Assembly: GCA_028711405.1 (NCBI GenBank) | Contig: JAQTSH010000074.1 | Location: 1-7,538, forward strand | Source: Methanoregula sp. | GTDB lineage: Archaea > Halobacteriota > Methanomicrobia > Methanomicrobiales > Methanospirillaceae | Direction: 5' to 3' | Length of the DNA stretch: 7,538 bases | Part shown: positions 1 to 5,658 of the stretch, one piece after another | Numbering within the stretch: the first letter of the stretch is position 1 | How the letters are laid out: each line of letters opens with the position of its first letter | Program-made: the position numbers and the translations under genes | Notes under the pieces: generated by a model | The model's input: the letters and a program-made list of their open reading frames with translations, nothing else | Databases searched by the model: none | What the model was told of the DNA's origin: nothing

Positions 1-194
1 GCAGTGCCGTACCTGAGTGCGGCATCGCTTGCCATAATCCCGGTGCTGCAGACTGTTGCGAGGGCTCCACCCATCGCAATGTATGCACCCGACATAAACC
101 CACGAACAATCATGTTCCACGCGGGCAAACCAACCTTATACTTACCGGCATCGCCAGCCTTTGCGACGATTGCTACCGGAGGATGAAACACCAT
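1..194 (-). CDS. fdhC: Formate transporter FdhC, N-terminal part (cut by window edge)
   Basis: The minus strand reads without a stop from an ATG at 194 to the window edge, giving 64 complete codons of an N-terminus that starts MVFHPPVAIVAKAGDAG. The following GLPAWNMIVRGFMSGAYIA and ATVCSTG stretches are typical of the formate/nitrite transporter (FNT) family in its methanogen FdhC branch: a short cytoplasmic N-terminus, then the first membrane helix. FNT proteins are pentameric membrane channels that move formate across the cytoplasmic membrane, here feeding the formate dehydrogenase encoded at 2136-5451. The start is supported by a GAGGTG ribosome binding site (complement of 204-209) nine bases upstream of the ATG. 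In some methanogens fdhC heads an fdhCAB operon. Here it lies downstream of fdhAB on the same strand but is separated by an oppositely oriented gene, so it must have its own promoter. The rest of the protein lies outside the window. Confidence 0.9.
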   Translation of the reverse strand, partial: MVFHPPVAIVAKAGDAGKYKVGLPAWNMIVRGFMSGAYIAMGGALATVCSTGIMASDAALRYGT

Positions 195-210
195 TCTCTT
201 ACACACCTCT

Positions 211-220
211 GAAACGTTTC
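211..220. promoter_or_regulatory. Perfect 10-bp palindrome GAAACGTTTC just upstream of the fdhC ribosome binding site
   Basis: The ten bases GAAACGTTTC are their own reverse complement and lie directly upstream of the fdhC GAGGTG ribosome binding site, 17-26 bases before its ATG. A dyad here could be an operator or lie in the fdhC leader. The palindrome is visible in the sequence; any regulator is unknown. Confidence 0.35.
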
Positions 221-277
221 AACCTATACAAACACCGTATGATCATTCGGTGCCAGTTCATGAGATTGTCATTGAAC

Positions 278-295
278 GGTATAGGCAATGAAATA
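278..295 (-). promoter_or_regulatory. Possible fdhC promoter element
   Basis: Read on the minus strand, this stretch contains TATTTCA, two bases further on CCTATA, about 85-100 bases upstream of the fdhC ATG. The fdhA promoter has the same arrangement, TATTTCA followed at the same spacing by CCTTTAAATA, where CTTTAAATA is a good archaeal BRE/TATA box. The similarity suggests this is the fdhC promoter and implies a leader of roughly 60 bases, but its TATA is weaker (CCTATACC). Inference only. Confidence 0.3.
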
Positions 296-344
296 CTCGG
301 ATTTGACGTTATTAATACCTTTCTAAATGTTTTCTGGTTGGTTT

Positions 345-363
345 ACGTCGGATGACGTTTTTT
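345..363 (+). terminator. Small hairpin followed by six T residues
   Basis: ACGTC (345-349) and GACGT (354-358) form a perfect 5-bp stem around a GGAT loop, followed by T at 358-363. The shape is that of a weak intrinsic terminator on the plus strand, but no plus-strand gene ends upstream of it in this window. It may instead be a dyad in the fdhC upstream region, or chance. Confidence 0.2.
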
Positions 364-475
364 GACTGAAAATTCTCATCATGTAATATGCTTCCCCATG
401 ACGGATTCTGAGAACAAAAAAGTCCATTCCAGCCGAATTTTTTCCTACCCGCCGCATATCTCAAAAACCATAGAG

Positions 476-512
476 AACCGGGATATGCAAAAAACCCTAA
501 TCTTTCCCGGTT
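476..512. repeat. Perfect 8-bp inverted repeat AACCGGGA / TCCCGGTT
   Basis: AACCGGGA at 476-483 is matched exactly by its reverse complement TCCCGGTT at 505-512, with a 21-base spacer. A further TTTCCCGG copy at 533-540, in direct orientation 30 bases after the one at 503-510, lies beside CGGGG (545-549). The clustering of CCCGG/CCGGG words upstream of the plus-strand gene looks like repeated protein-binding sites, but no regulator can be named. Confidence 0.35.
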
Positions 513-590
513 AATATGATGATCAGGAATTATTTCCCGGCATTCGGGGACTTGATCCAAAACTCTCCCCGACGGGACATGTTAAAAACA

Positions 591-624
591 CCGGATGGTA
601 TACCAGCTGCGCTGTGACATCCGG
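591..624. promoter_or_regulatory. Nested dyad directly upstream of the TATA box of the deacetylase-like gene
   Basis: CCGGATG (591-597) pairs perfectly with CATCCGG (618-624). Inside it, CAGC (604-607) pairs with GCTG (611-614), and GGTATACC (597-604) is itself a palindrome. The element ends three bases before the TTTAAATT box at 628-635, a position where an archaeal activator or repressor could act. If transcription instead starts from the weaker TTAAAAA sequence at 582-588, the same element would form a hairpin in the mRNA leader. Confidence 0.4.
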
Positions 625-627
625 CTG

Positions 628-635
628 TTTAAATT
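628..635 (+). promoter_or_regulatory. TATA box of the deacetylase-like gene
   Basis: TTTAAATT matches the archaeal TATA consensus. Archaeal transcription normally starts about 25 bases downstream of the box centre, here near 655-660. That would leave the ATG at 657 at or before the mRNA end and give a roughly 20-base leader to the GTG at 678. This bears on the start choice for the gene. Predicted from spacing only. Confidence 0.45.
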
Positions 636-677
636 GTAAAAATATCATAAGGAGTAATGAAGAGGAACAGGTGCCCC

Positions 678-1721
678 GTGAAATGTTCAGCGATCACAGG
701 TCCGGTATTTGCACAGCATAATCGTTCAGGTCATGTCGAATGCCAGGATCGCCTCACGGGGATCATCGCGCGTCTGCCCTCGGGCATTCCCATCCGCGAA
801 CCGGTCATCGCGAACCGGGAGGATGTCAGTAGTGTTCATCATCCCGGATACCTGAAATGGCTTGAACACCAGTGTATCCAGAACGTCAATTACTCGTATC
901 TCGACGAATTCGGGTGCAGCGGGGGATACTTCGCGCAGAACACCTTCATTGCCGGGTTCATCGATCCGAACACCTACATCAACCCGCTCTCCTACGAAGT
1001 TGCCCTGTATGCTGCCGGCTCCTCAATCGCCGCGATGGAACGTGCGCTTGATGGCGAGCCTTGTTTCGCGCTCGTGCGCCCGCCGGGTCATCACGCAGCG
1101 GCGAACTGGGCGATGGGGTTCTGTCTTCTGAATAATATTGCAATCGCTGCAGTAAAGGCGCTCACGCACGTTGACCGCGTCGCGATCATCGACTGGGATG
1201 ATCATCATGGGAACGGAACTCAGGATATTTTTTTCGGGAATGACCGGGTGTTATACTGTTCAGTTCATGAAGAAGATGTATTCCCGCATACCGGTGCTTT
1301 TGAAGAGACGGGGACCGGCGCAGGGAAAGGATTTACCGTGAACGCGCCCCTGCAACGGGGGTGCACAATCGGGGATTATGATGCCATCTTTTCCGAGGTT
1401 TTTTTACCCATCATTGAACGGCAGAAGCCCGATTGTGTGCTGATCTCTGCCGGACAGGATATCCTCTCTGATGATCCGGTCGGGAATATGGCGCTCATGC
1501 CCAGGGATATCGGGTATCTCACCGGGCGTATCCTTGATACGCTCCACCTGCCCCTCGCGCTGATCCTTGAAGGGGGATACGGACCCTCCCAGCCGTACGC
1601 AGTTGCATCCATCTTCTCCGCGCTCAAAGGTGCACGGGAAGAACGGGATCTCCCTCCACCACACCAGAACACCCGTACCCGGCTCGCGCTCCTGAAAAAG
1701 ATCCACCGGCTGCCCGTGTAA
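678..1721 (+). CDS. Histone deacetylase superfamily protein (zinc amidohydrolase)
   Basis: This is a zinc-dependent deacetylase of the histone deacetylase / AcuC / acetylpolyamine amidohydrolase superfamily, cytoplasmic, removing acetyl groups from an unknown lysine or amine substrate. From GTG 678 it has 347 residues, normal for the family. The active site is complete: RPPGHH (134-139) with the catalytic His pair, DWDDHHGNGT (172-181) with zinc ligands D174 and H176, SAGQD (257-261) with third zinc ligand D261, and EGGY (298-301) with the catalytic tyrosine. The Gln in SAGQD is where relatives often have Phe or another residue. Start choice: the ATG at 657 has AAGGAG only two bases upstream and lies about where transcription should begin. 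GTG 678 follows AGAGGA (661-666) and gives the family-like N-terminus MKCSAITGPVF. The longer form would add seven residues. The gene faces away from fdhC and converges on fdhB, so it is a single-gene unit. Substrate is not deducible; archaeal chromatin proteins or polyamines are possible. Confidence 0.88.
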   Translation: MKCSAITGPVFAQHNRSGHVECQDRLTGIIARLPSGIPIREPVIANREDVSSVHHPGYLKWLEHQCIQNVNYSYLDEFGCSGGYFAQNTFIAGFIDPNTYINPLSYEVALYAAGSSIAAMERALDGEPCFALVRPPGHHAAANWAMGFCLLNNIAIAAVKALTHVDRVAIIDWDDHHGNGTQDIFFGNDRVLYCSVHEEDVFPHTGAFEETGTGAGKGFTVNAPLQRGCTIGDYDAIFSEVFLPIIERQKPDCVLISAGQDILSDDPVGNMALMPRDIGYLTGRILDTLHLPLALILEGGYGPSQPYAVASIFSALKGAREERDLPPPHQNTRTRLALLKKIHRLPV

Positions 1722-1778
1722 CGTTTCGATGGGTACATGGATATTTCATGGTTGTATAGCAAACCTGGCACGTTTCCG

Positions 1779-1793
1779 GTGTGGATTCCACAC
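1779..1793. repeat. Inverted repeat GTGTGGA-T-TCCACAC
   Basis: Seven-base arms 1779-1785 and 1787-1793 are perfect reverse complements around a single T. As DNA this is a symmetrical binding-site-like dyad; as RNA it would be a short hairpin with fewer pairs. It lies 58 bases after the stop codon of the deacetylase-like gene, and no long T tract follows directly. Confidence 0.35.
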
Positions 1794-1812
1794 AGATCGC
1801 GATACAGCAATG

Positions 1813-1918
1813 CTGCTTTGGATATCTCATGTCCATGAGCGCTCGTGGCAAACCCGCCATGAACACTGCTTTGGATATCTCGTATCCCTGGATACCTGTG
1901 GCAACTCCGCTTTGAACA
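1813..1918. repeat. Two-unit 53-bp imperfect tandem repeat, each unit with its own hairpin
   Basis: Units 1813-1865 and 1866-1918 align without gaps at 40 of 53 positions. The first 16 bases (CTGCTTTGGATATCTC) and the last six (TGAACA) are identical, as is GTGGCAA in the middle. Most differences fall in the centre, yet each unit keeps a perfect 6-bp dyad with a 2-base spacer: CTCATG-TC-CATGAG (1826-1839) in the first and GTATCC-CT-GGATAC (1882-1895) in the second. The two dyads are displaced by three bases relative to the repeat. A degenerate partial third copy may lie upstream at about 1739-1765 (GGATATTTCATG, then GCAAACC). The period is not a multiple of three, which argues against coding. 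Confidence 0.6.
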
Positions 1919-1929
1919 TTTTTCGATGA

Positions 1930-1945
1930 AATCCTCGCAAGGATT
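1930..1945. repeat. Hairpin AATCCT-CGCA-AGGATT
   Basis: Six-base arms at 1930-1935 and 1940-1945 pair perfectly around a 4-base loop, 12 bases after the tandem repeat ends. A run of five T (1919-1923) precedes rather than follows it, so it is not a classic terminator of the plus-strand gene. It may belong to the same repeat family or structured RNA as 1813-1918. Confidence 0.35.
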
Positions 1946-2119
1946 CGATACCATGAGCTTTAGGGATGCCGGGAGTAACAAAAAGCCTGCCAACAATCCA
2001 GATACAATGTGTGTCTTATATTAGACTCACCGCTGGTACGAACGGGTTTTTAAATTTCAACCGGGTTTTCTTTACCATCTGGTAACCAGCATCGACCGCA
2101 ATCGCCTGATTGATTCTTT

Positions 2120-2127
2120 AAAAAAAA
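2120..2127 (-). terminator. Oligo-T terminator of the fdhAB operon
   Basis: Eight consecutive A on the plus strand read as T8 on the minus strand, starting nine bases after the fdhB stop codon. Archaeal RNA polymerase commonly terminates at such U-rich tracts without needing a hairpin. It fits as the end of the fdhA-fdhB transcript. Confidence 0.6.
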
Positions 2128-2135
2128 GTTGAGGA

Positions 2136-3386
2136 TTATTTCTTGAACGGGTTAAAGACGTTCTCGTAGATCATGTCACTGCCGGTGTTACTGAGCCGGG
2201 CACGTTCCTCAGGCTCTTCAACGTATGCCATGAGGGGCAGTTCCATGTCGACACCCGGGACATGCCCGAACATCTTCTCGAGTTCAACCTGCTGTGCGTG
2301 CATGAAGAGCGCGTTCGGGATCTCCGCCGGGCAGAGTTCCTGGCACTGACCGCAGTTCACACAGGAATCTGCGATGTGGGCAAACCGGATCAGCTGGAAC
2401 ATGAAGTTCGGGGGCAGCTGACCGGGCGTGACATACGCCGGGTTCTTGGTCGTGCAGTCCTCACAGTAGCAGATGGGGCAGTTCTCAATGCAGGAGTAGC
2501 ACTTGATGCACCGGGAGGTCTCTGCCATGATCTTCTTCAACCGGTCTTTGCCCTCGCCAAGGCTCTCGAAGTCGTGCTTGCGCCATTTTTCGCCAAGCTT
2601 CATCATTGCTGATTCGACTTTGCCCCGGATCTCAAGACCCTTCGGGTTGGCGGCTTCCGTCGCGATGACACCGGCTTTGACTGCGCCATCGAGAAGTGCT
2701 GCACCTTTCTCACTGCATACTTCAACAAAGGTTGCTTTTCCGGCTTTTGGTCCGATGACACCCCAGTTCCCGCAGGCGAGATCTGCCTGGCGTGGAACCT
2801 TCATCTTGCAGCGGCGGCAGTTCGACCTGCGCCCGTAGCCTGCCTCTTCCAGTTCGTCGACAGAGATACCCTTGTGTCCACCTTCGTACTCGATGATGAA
2901 CTGACCCTTGTCGATCTCTTCCTTGTGTACCTTGTCCGGGTCGACCTCAAACTTTGCCTGGATCATCTTCCGTGCGGGCACGGGACTGACCGAGCCACCA
3001 CAGTTCACACCGATCATGACAATGTTGTCGAGATTGATCTGCTTGCGCTTTGCGAGTTCGTAGAACGCCATCGCGTCGCAACCCTTGACCGTCACGCCGA
3101 TCTTCATCGTCTTTGCGCCGTCAAAGTACTTCTTGATCAGCTTTGGCAAAAGAAGCGTACCGCAGTGGAGTGATCCGGCAGTGTTCTTCAGATCTTCGGC
3201 ATTCGTGACGAATGTGGGAGCTGCATCGTAGAGATCTTTTCCCTTCTTGATCGCGAGCACACCGTCAACCATCTTTGACTCGAGCGCATATTTCCACATG
3301 CCCGTGACTGCGCCACCGAGTTCGGCTCGCTTTGCAATCTCTGCATCATTGGTCCATGCGTAGAGCATATCGCCTTTCTTTGACAT
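2136..3386 (-). CDS. fdhB: F420-dependent formate dehydrogenase beta subunit FdhB
   Basis: This is the FAD and iron-sulfur subunit of cytoplasmic formate dehydrogenase, which takes electrons from FdhA and reduces coenzyme F420. In relatives the same enzyme can also feed heterodisulfide reductase. The 416-residue protein belongs to the coenzyme F420 hydrogenase/dehydrogenase beta subunit (FrhB) family. The N-terminal two thirds are the FrhB-type flavin/F420 domain, with C190 and C193 (NCRRCK) and C205 (ACGNWG). The C-terminal part has two ferredoxin-type 4Fe-4S motifs: C293, C296, C299, C303 (extra cysteines at 306, 308, 311) and C342, C345, C348, C352. Start: the frame can extend to a TTG at 3404, but the ATG at 3386 has a perfect GGAGG (3396-3400) nine bases upstream and gives the family-like MSKKGDMLYAW. 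It begins one base after the fdhA stop codon, so the two subunits are translationally linked and made together. The protein is full length. Confidence 0.95.
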   Translation of the reverse strand: MSKKGDMLYAWTNDAEIAKRAELGGAVTGMWKYALESKMVDGVLAIKKGKDLYDAAPTFVTNAEDLKNTAGSLHCGTLLLPKLIKKYFDGAKTMKIGVTVKGCDAMAFYELAKRKQINLDNIVMIGVNCGGSVSPVPARKMIQAKFEVDPDKVHKEEIDKGQFIIEYEGGHKGISVDELEEAGYGRRSNCRRCKMKVPRQADLACGNWGVIGPKAGKATFVEVCSEKGAALLDGAVKAGVIATEAANPKGLEIRGKVESAMMKLGEKWRKHDFESLGEGKDRLKKIMAETSRCIKCYSCIENCPICYCEDCTTKNPAYVTPGQLPPNFMFQLIRFAHIADSCVNCGQCQELCPAEIPNALFMHAQQVELEKMFGHVPGVDMELPLMAYVEEPEERARLSNTGSDMIYENVFNPFKK

Positions 3387-3387
3387 G

Positions 3388-5451
3388 TTACTGCGCCTCC
3401 GCAATCTTCTCGATCCTTACAGCACAGGCTTTGAACTCCGGAATTGCCGCAACGGGGTCAAGCGCGTTGTTGGTTAAGAGATTTGCTGCGCATTCCTTGT
3501 AGTGGAACGGCATGAAGACAACACCTTTCTTGATGTTCTTTGTCACACGGGCGCCGATTGTGATCTCGCCCCTGCGGGTGATCGCCTTGACCATCTCCTT
3601 GTCCTTGATGCCCAATGCAGTTGCGTCCTCGGGGTTGATCTCAACCCATCCCGTGGGCTCTTCGCGTTCGAGATCCACAGAGCGGCGGGTCATGGTACCG
3701 GTATGCCACTGCCAGATGCAGCGCCCGGTGGTCATGATCAGCGGGTAGTCCTTGTCAGGAACTTCTGCCGGTGGTTTCCACTCGATTGGGGTAAAGATGC
3801 CAAGACCATCCGGGTGGGTGAACTTCTCTTTGTGCAGGATCGGAGTGCCCGGGTGCTCTTTTGTGGGGCAGGGCCAGTGCAGCGCTTCAGGCTTGTCGAG
3901 ACGCGTGTAATCCATACCGGCGTATGAGGGGGTAACCTTCGAGATCTCGGTGAAGATCTCTTCTGCACTCTGGTACGGGAACTGCTTCTCATATCCCATG
4001 ACCTTGGCGAGCTCGCAGAAGATCTGCCAGTCCGCTTTTGCCTCGCCGGGCGGGTCCTGGGCTTTTCGCCACTTCTGGACGCGGCGTTCGGTTGAGGTTT
4101 GGGTGCCGTCCTTCTCCGCGTAGCACGCTGCGGGCAGAACAACGTTGGCAAGCTCGGCAGTCTCGGTAAGGAAGATATCCTGCACGACCATGAACTCAAC
4201 GTTCTTCAATCCCTTCTCGACGTGGTGAAGGTCGGGGTCAGAGAGCATCGGGTTCTCACCCATGATATAGACGCACTTGACCTTACCGGGCTCATCAGCC
4301 AGTGTGTTGATCAACTTTGTGACCGTTAACCCGACCTTGCCTTCAGCGATCTCGCATCCCCATGCATCCATCATTTTCTTACGCATATCGGGGACAATAA
4401 CCGCCTGGTAACCGGAGTACACATTCGCGAGCGCACCCATGTCGCAAGCGCCCTGCACATTGTTCTGCCCACGGAGTGCACAGATGCCAGTTCCCGGTCT
4501 TCCGAGGTTGCCGGTCAGCATCTGGATGTTGGCGGTGGACTTGACGTTGTCGACACCAGTCGTGTGCTGGGTGATACCCATCGAGTAGAGGATCGCGGAC
4601 TGTCCGGATTTTCCGAACCATTCTGCTGCGGTGATGATATCCTTCGCGGGGACCCCCGTGATCTTCGAGACGTTCTCCGGGCTGTAGGTCTCTTTCATCA
4701 CGATCTCTTTGACCTTCTCGAAATCCTTGGTCCGCTTTGCGATGAACTCCTTGTTCTCCCAGCCGTTCTTGAGAATCAACTGCATCATGCAGTTGAAGAG
4801 TGCCACATCGGTACCCGAGTAGAACTGGAGGTGCAGGTCGGCGATCTTACCGGTGGGTGTCAGACGTGGGTCGGCGTAGATGATCTTTGCACCATTCATC
4901 TTCGCCTGCATGATGCGGCGACCGATCAACGGGTGCTGCTCGAATGTGTTCGTACCGATCACAAGCAGGCACTTTGATTCAGCAATGTCCGCAATCGACT
5001 GGGTCATTGCACCGGACCCAAAGGCACCGGCAAGCCCGACGACCGTTGAAGCATGGCAGAGCCGGGCGCAGTGGTCGATGTTGGGGGTCTTCAACACAGC
5101 ACGGGCAAACTTCTGCATCAGGTAGTTCTCTTCATTCGAAACACGGGCGGATGCAAGGCAGGCGCTCTGTTCACCCTGGTATTTTTTGAAGTTCTCGGCG
5201 ATGAGCTTGTATGCCTCATCCCAGGATGCTTCGACAAACTTACCATCCTTCTTGATGAGTGGTTTGGTTAACCGGTCTGGTGCGTTGACGAACTCATCCG
5301 CATAGATCCCTTTAGGGCAGAGCTTGCCCTCATTGACAGGTGTACGGTGCCAGGGTGCAACACCGACAACCTTCTTGTCTTTTACGACAAGGTTGAATCC
5401 ACAGCCTGTTCCGCAATACGGACAGGTGGTTGGTACGTAGCTAAATTCCAT
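3388..5451 (-). CDS. fdhA: Formate dehydrogenase alpha subunit FdhA, cysteine form
   Basis: This is the catalytic subunit, which oxidises formate to CO2 at a molybdenum or tungsten bis-pterin centre and passes electrons to FdhB. It has 687 residues, usual for methanogen FdhA. In order: an N-terminal 4Fe-4S motif with C10, C13, C17 and C45 (CPYCGTGC, then LCPKG); the molybdopterin oxidoreductase domain to about residue 480, including the active-site pair C132-H133 in DHCARLCH and a GENPMLSDPD segment near 398-407; and a C-terminal pterin dinucleotide-binding domain beginning near YPLIMTTGR (about 569). C132 stands where many formate dehydrogenases have selenocysteine, so this is the Cys version and needs no selenium machinery. 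There is no Tat signal or membrane segment, consistent with a cytoplasmic enzyme. The ATG at 5451 has GAGGT six bases upstream. It is the first gene of an fdhA-fdhB operon with its own TATA box; fdhC is separate, at 1-194. Confidence 0.96.
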   Translation of the reverse strand: MEFSYVPTTCPYCGTGCGFNLVVKDKKVVGVAPWHRTPVNEGKLCPKGIYADEFVNAPDRLTKPLIKKDGKFVEASWDEAYKLIAENFKKYQGEQSACLASARVSNEENYLMQKFARAVLKTPNIDHCARLCHASTVVGLAGAFGSGAMTQSIADIAESKCLLVIGTNTFEQHPLIGRRIMQAKMNGAKIIYADPRLTPTGKIADLHLQFYSGTDVALFNCMMQLILKNGWENKEFIAKRTKDFEKVKEIVMKETYSPENVSKITGVPAKDIITAAEWFGKSGQSAILYSMGITQHTTGVDNVKSTANIQMLTGNLGRPGTGICALRGQNNVQGACDMGALANVYSGYQAVIVPDMRKKMMDAWGCEIAEGKVGLTVTKLINTLADEPGKVKCVYIMGENPMLSDPDLHHVEKGLKNVEFMVVQDIFLTETAELANVVLPAACYAEKDGTQTSTERRVQKWRKAQDPPGEAKADWQIFCELAKVMGYEKQFPYQSAEEIFTEISKVTPSYAGMDYTRLDKPEALHWPCPTKEHPGTPILHKEKFTHPDGLGIFTPIEWKPPAEVPDKDYPLIMTTGRCIWQWHTGTMTRRSVDLEREEPTGWVEINPEDATALGIKDKEMVKAITRRGEITIGARVTKNIKKGVVFMPFHYKECAANLLTNNALDPVAAIPEFKACAVRIEKIAEAQ

Positions 5452-5457
5452 GTTCTA

Positions 5458-5496
5458 ACCTCGAACAGAAATAGTTCTGGACTAATAATATTTAAA
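5458..5496 (-). promoter_or_regulatory. Promoter and ribosome binding site of fdhAB
   Basis: On the minus strand CTTTAAATA contains TTTAAATA (complement of 5489-5496), an archaeal TATA box centred about 41 bases before the fdhA ATG. This predicts a transcription start near 5466 and a leader of about 15 bases that just includes the GAGGT ribosome binding site (5458-5462). TATTTCAGTACC lies immediately upstream of the TATA box and resembles sequence upstream of fdhC. Confidence 0.55.
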
Positions 5497-5581
5497 GGTA
5501 CTGAAATATTGTCAGAAAATGATGAATAATAGTGGGTTTTATGACGAGACCAATAAACATTTTTTATGTACTATTCTGGAA

Positions 5582-5593
5582 ATTAATACCTTT
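5582..5593 (-). promoter_or_regulatory. 12-bp word shared by the fdhA and fdhC upstream regions
   Basis: AAAGGTATTAAT on the minus strand occurs here, 131 bases upstream of the fdhA ATG, and identically at 311-322, 117 bases upstream of the fdhC ATG. Both copies have the same orientation relative to a formate gene. One or two exact 12-bp repeats are expected by chance in a window this size, so the case rests on position, not on statistics. It could be a binding site of a formate or redox regulator. Confidence 0.25.
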
Positions 5594-5658
5594 TATCGGA
5601 TCAGTGCCGCACGATTTACATTCTCGCTCGTCCCATTAACCGCTGAAGGGAACAAGTT

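Larger units (their letters stand above)
195..656. other. Divergent non-coding region between fdhC and the deacetylase-like gene
   Basis: I see no convincing gene in these 462 bases. The two short open frames here (161-355 plus, 312-560 minus) have no recognisable protein character. The region must hold the promoter of fdhC (minus) and that of the deacetylase-like gene (plus). It is rich in short inverted repeats (211-220, 345-358, 476-512, 591-624) and A/T tracts. Its length and dyad content suggest regulation, or an untranslated leader on one side. A small RNA cannot be excluded from sequence alone. Confidence 0.6.
1722..2135. other. Convergent non-coding region after the deacetylase-like gene and fdhB
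   Basis: These 414 bases lie between the 3' ends of a plus-strand and a minus-strand gene. No ORF in them looks like protein. They hold a 53-bp imperfect tandem repeat (1813-1918), small hairpins at 1779-1793 and 1930-1945, T tracts on the plus strand at 1919-1923, 2047-2051 and 2066-2069 that could end the plus-strand transcript, and a minus-strand oligo-T terminator at 2120-2127. This is longer than two terminators need, so a repeat remnant or an unrecognised RNA is possible. Confidence 0.6.

Noticed and set aside
161..560. Short open frames at 161-355 (plus) and 312-560 (minus) in the fdhC upstream region
   Set aside because: Composition is not protein-like, no ribosome binding site stands out, and the first overlaps the start of fdhC.
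1813..1918. CRISPR-like array
   Set aside because: There are only two contiguous 53-bp units without unique spacers, and similarity is spread through the unit, so it is a tandem repeat and not repeat-spacer structure.
1376..1996. Long minus-strand open frame of 206 codons opposite the deacetylase-like gene
   Set aside because: It is the antisense shadow of a gene with a complete active site. It is rich in Ser and Arg, with no recognisable domain.
3387..3404. Extended fdhB start at TTG 3404
   Set aside because: The extension overlaps the end of fdhA and swallows the GGAGG that is correctly spaced for the ATG at 3386.
5040..5072. Possible selenocysteine codon or SECIS element for FdhA
   Set aside because: The active-site codon for residue 132 is an ordinary cysteine codon and the frame has no internal stop, so no recoding is needed.
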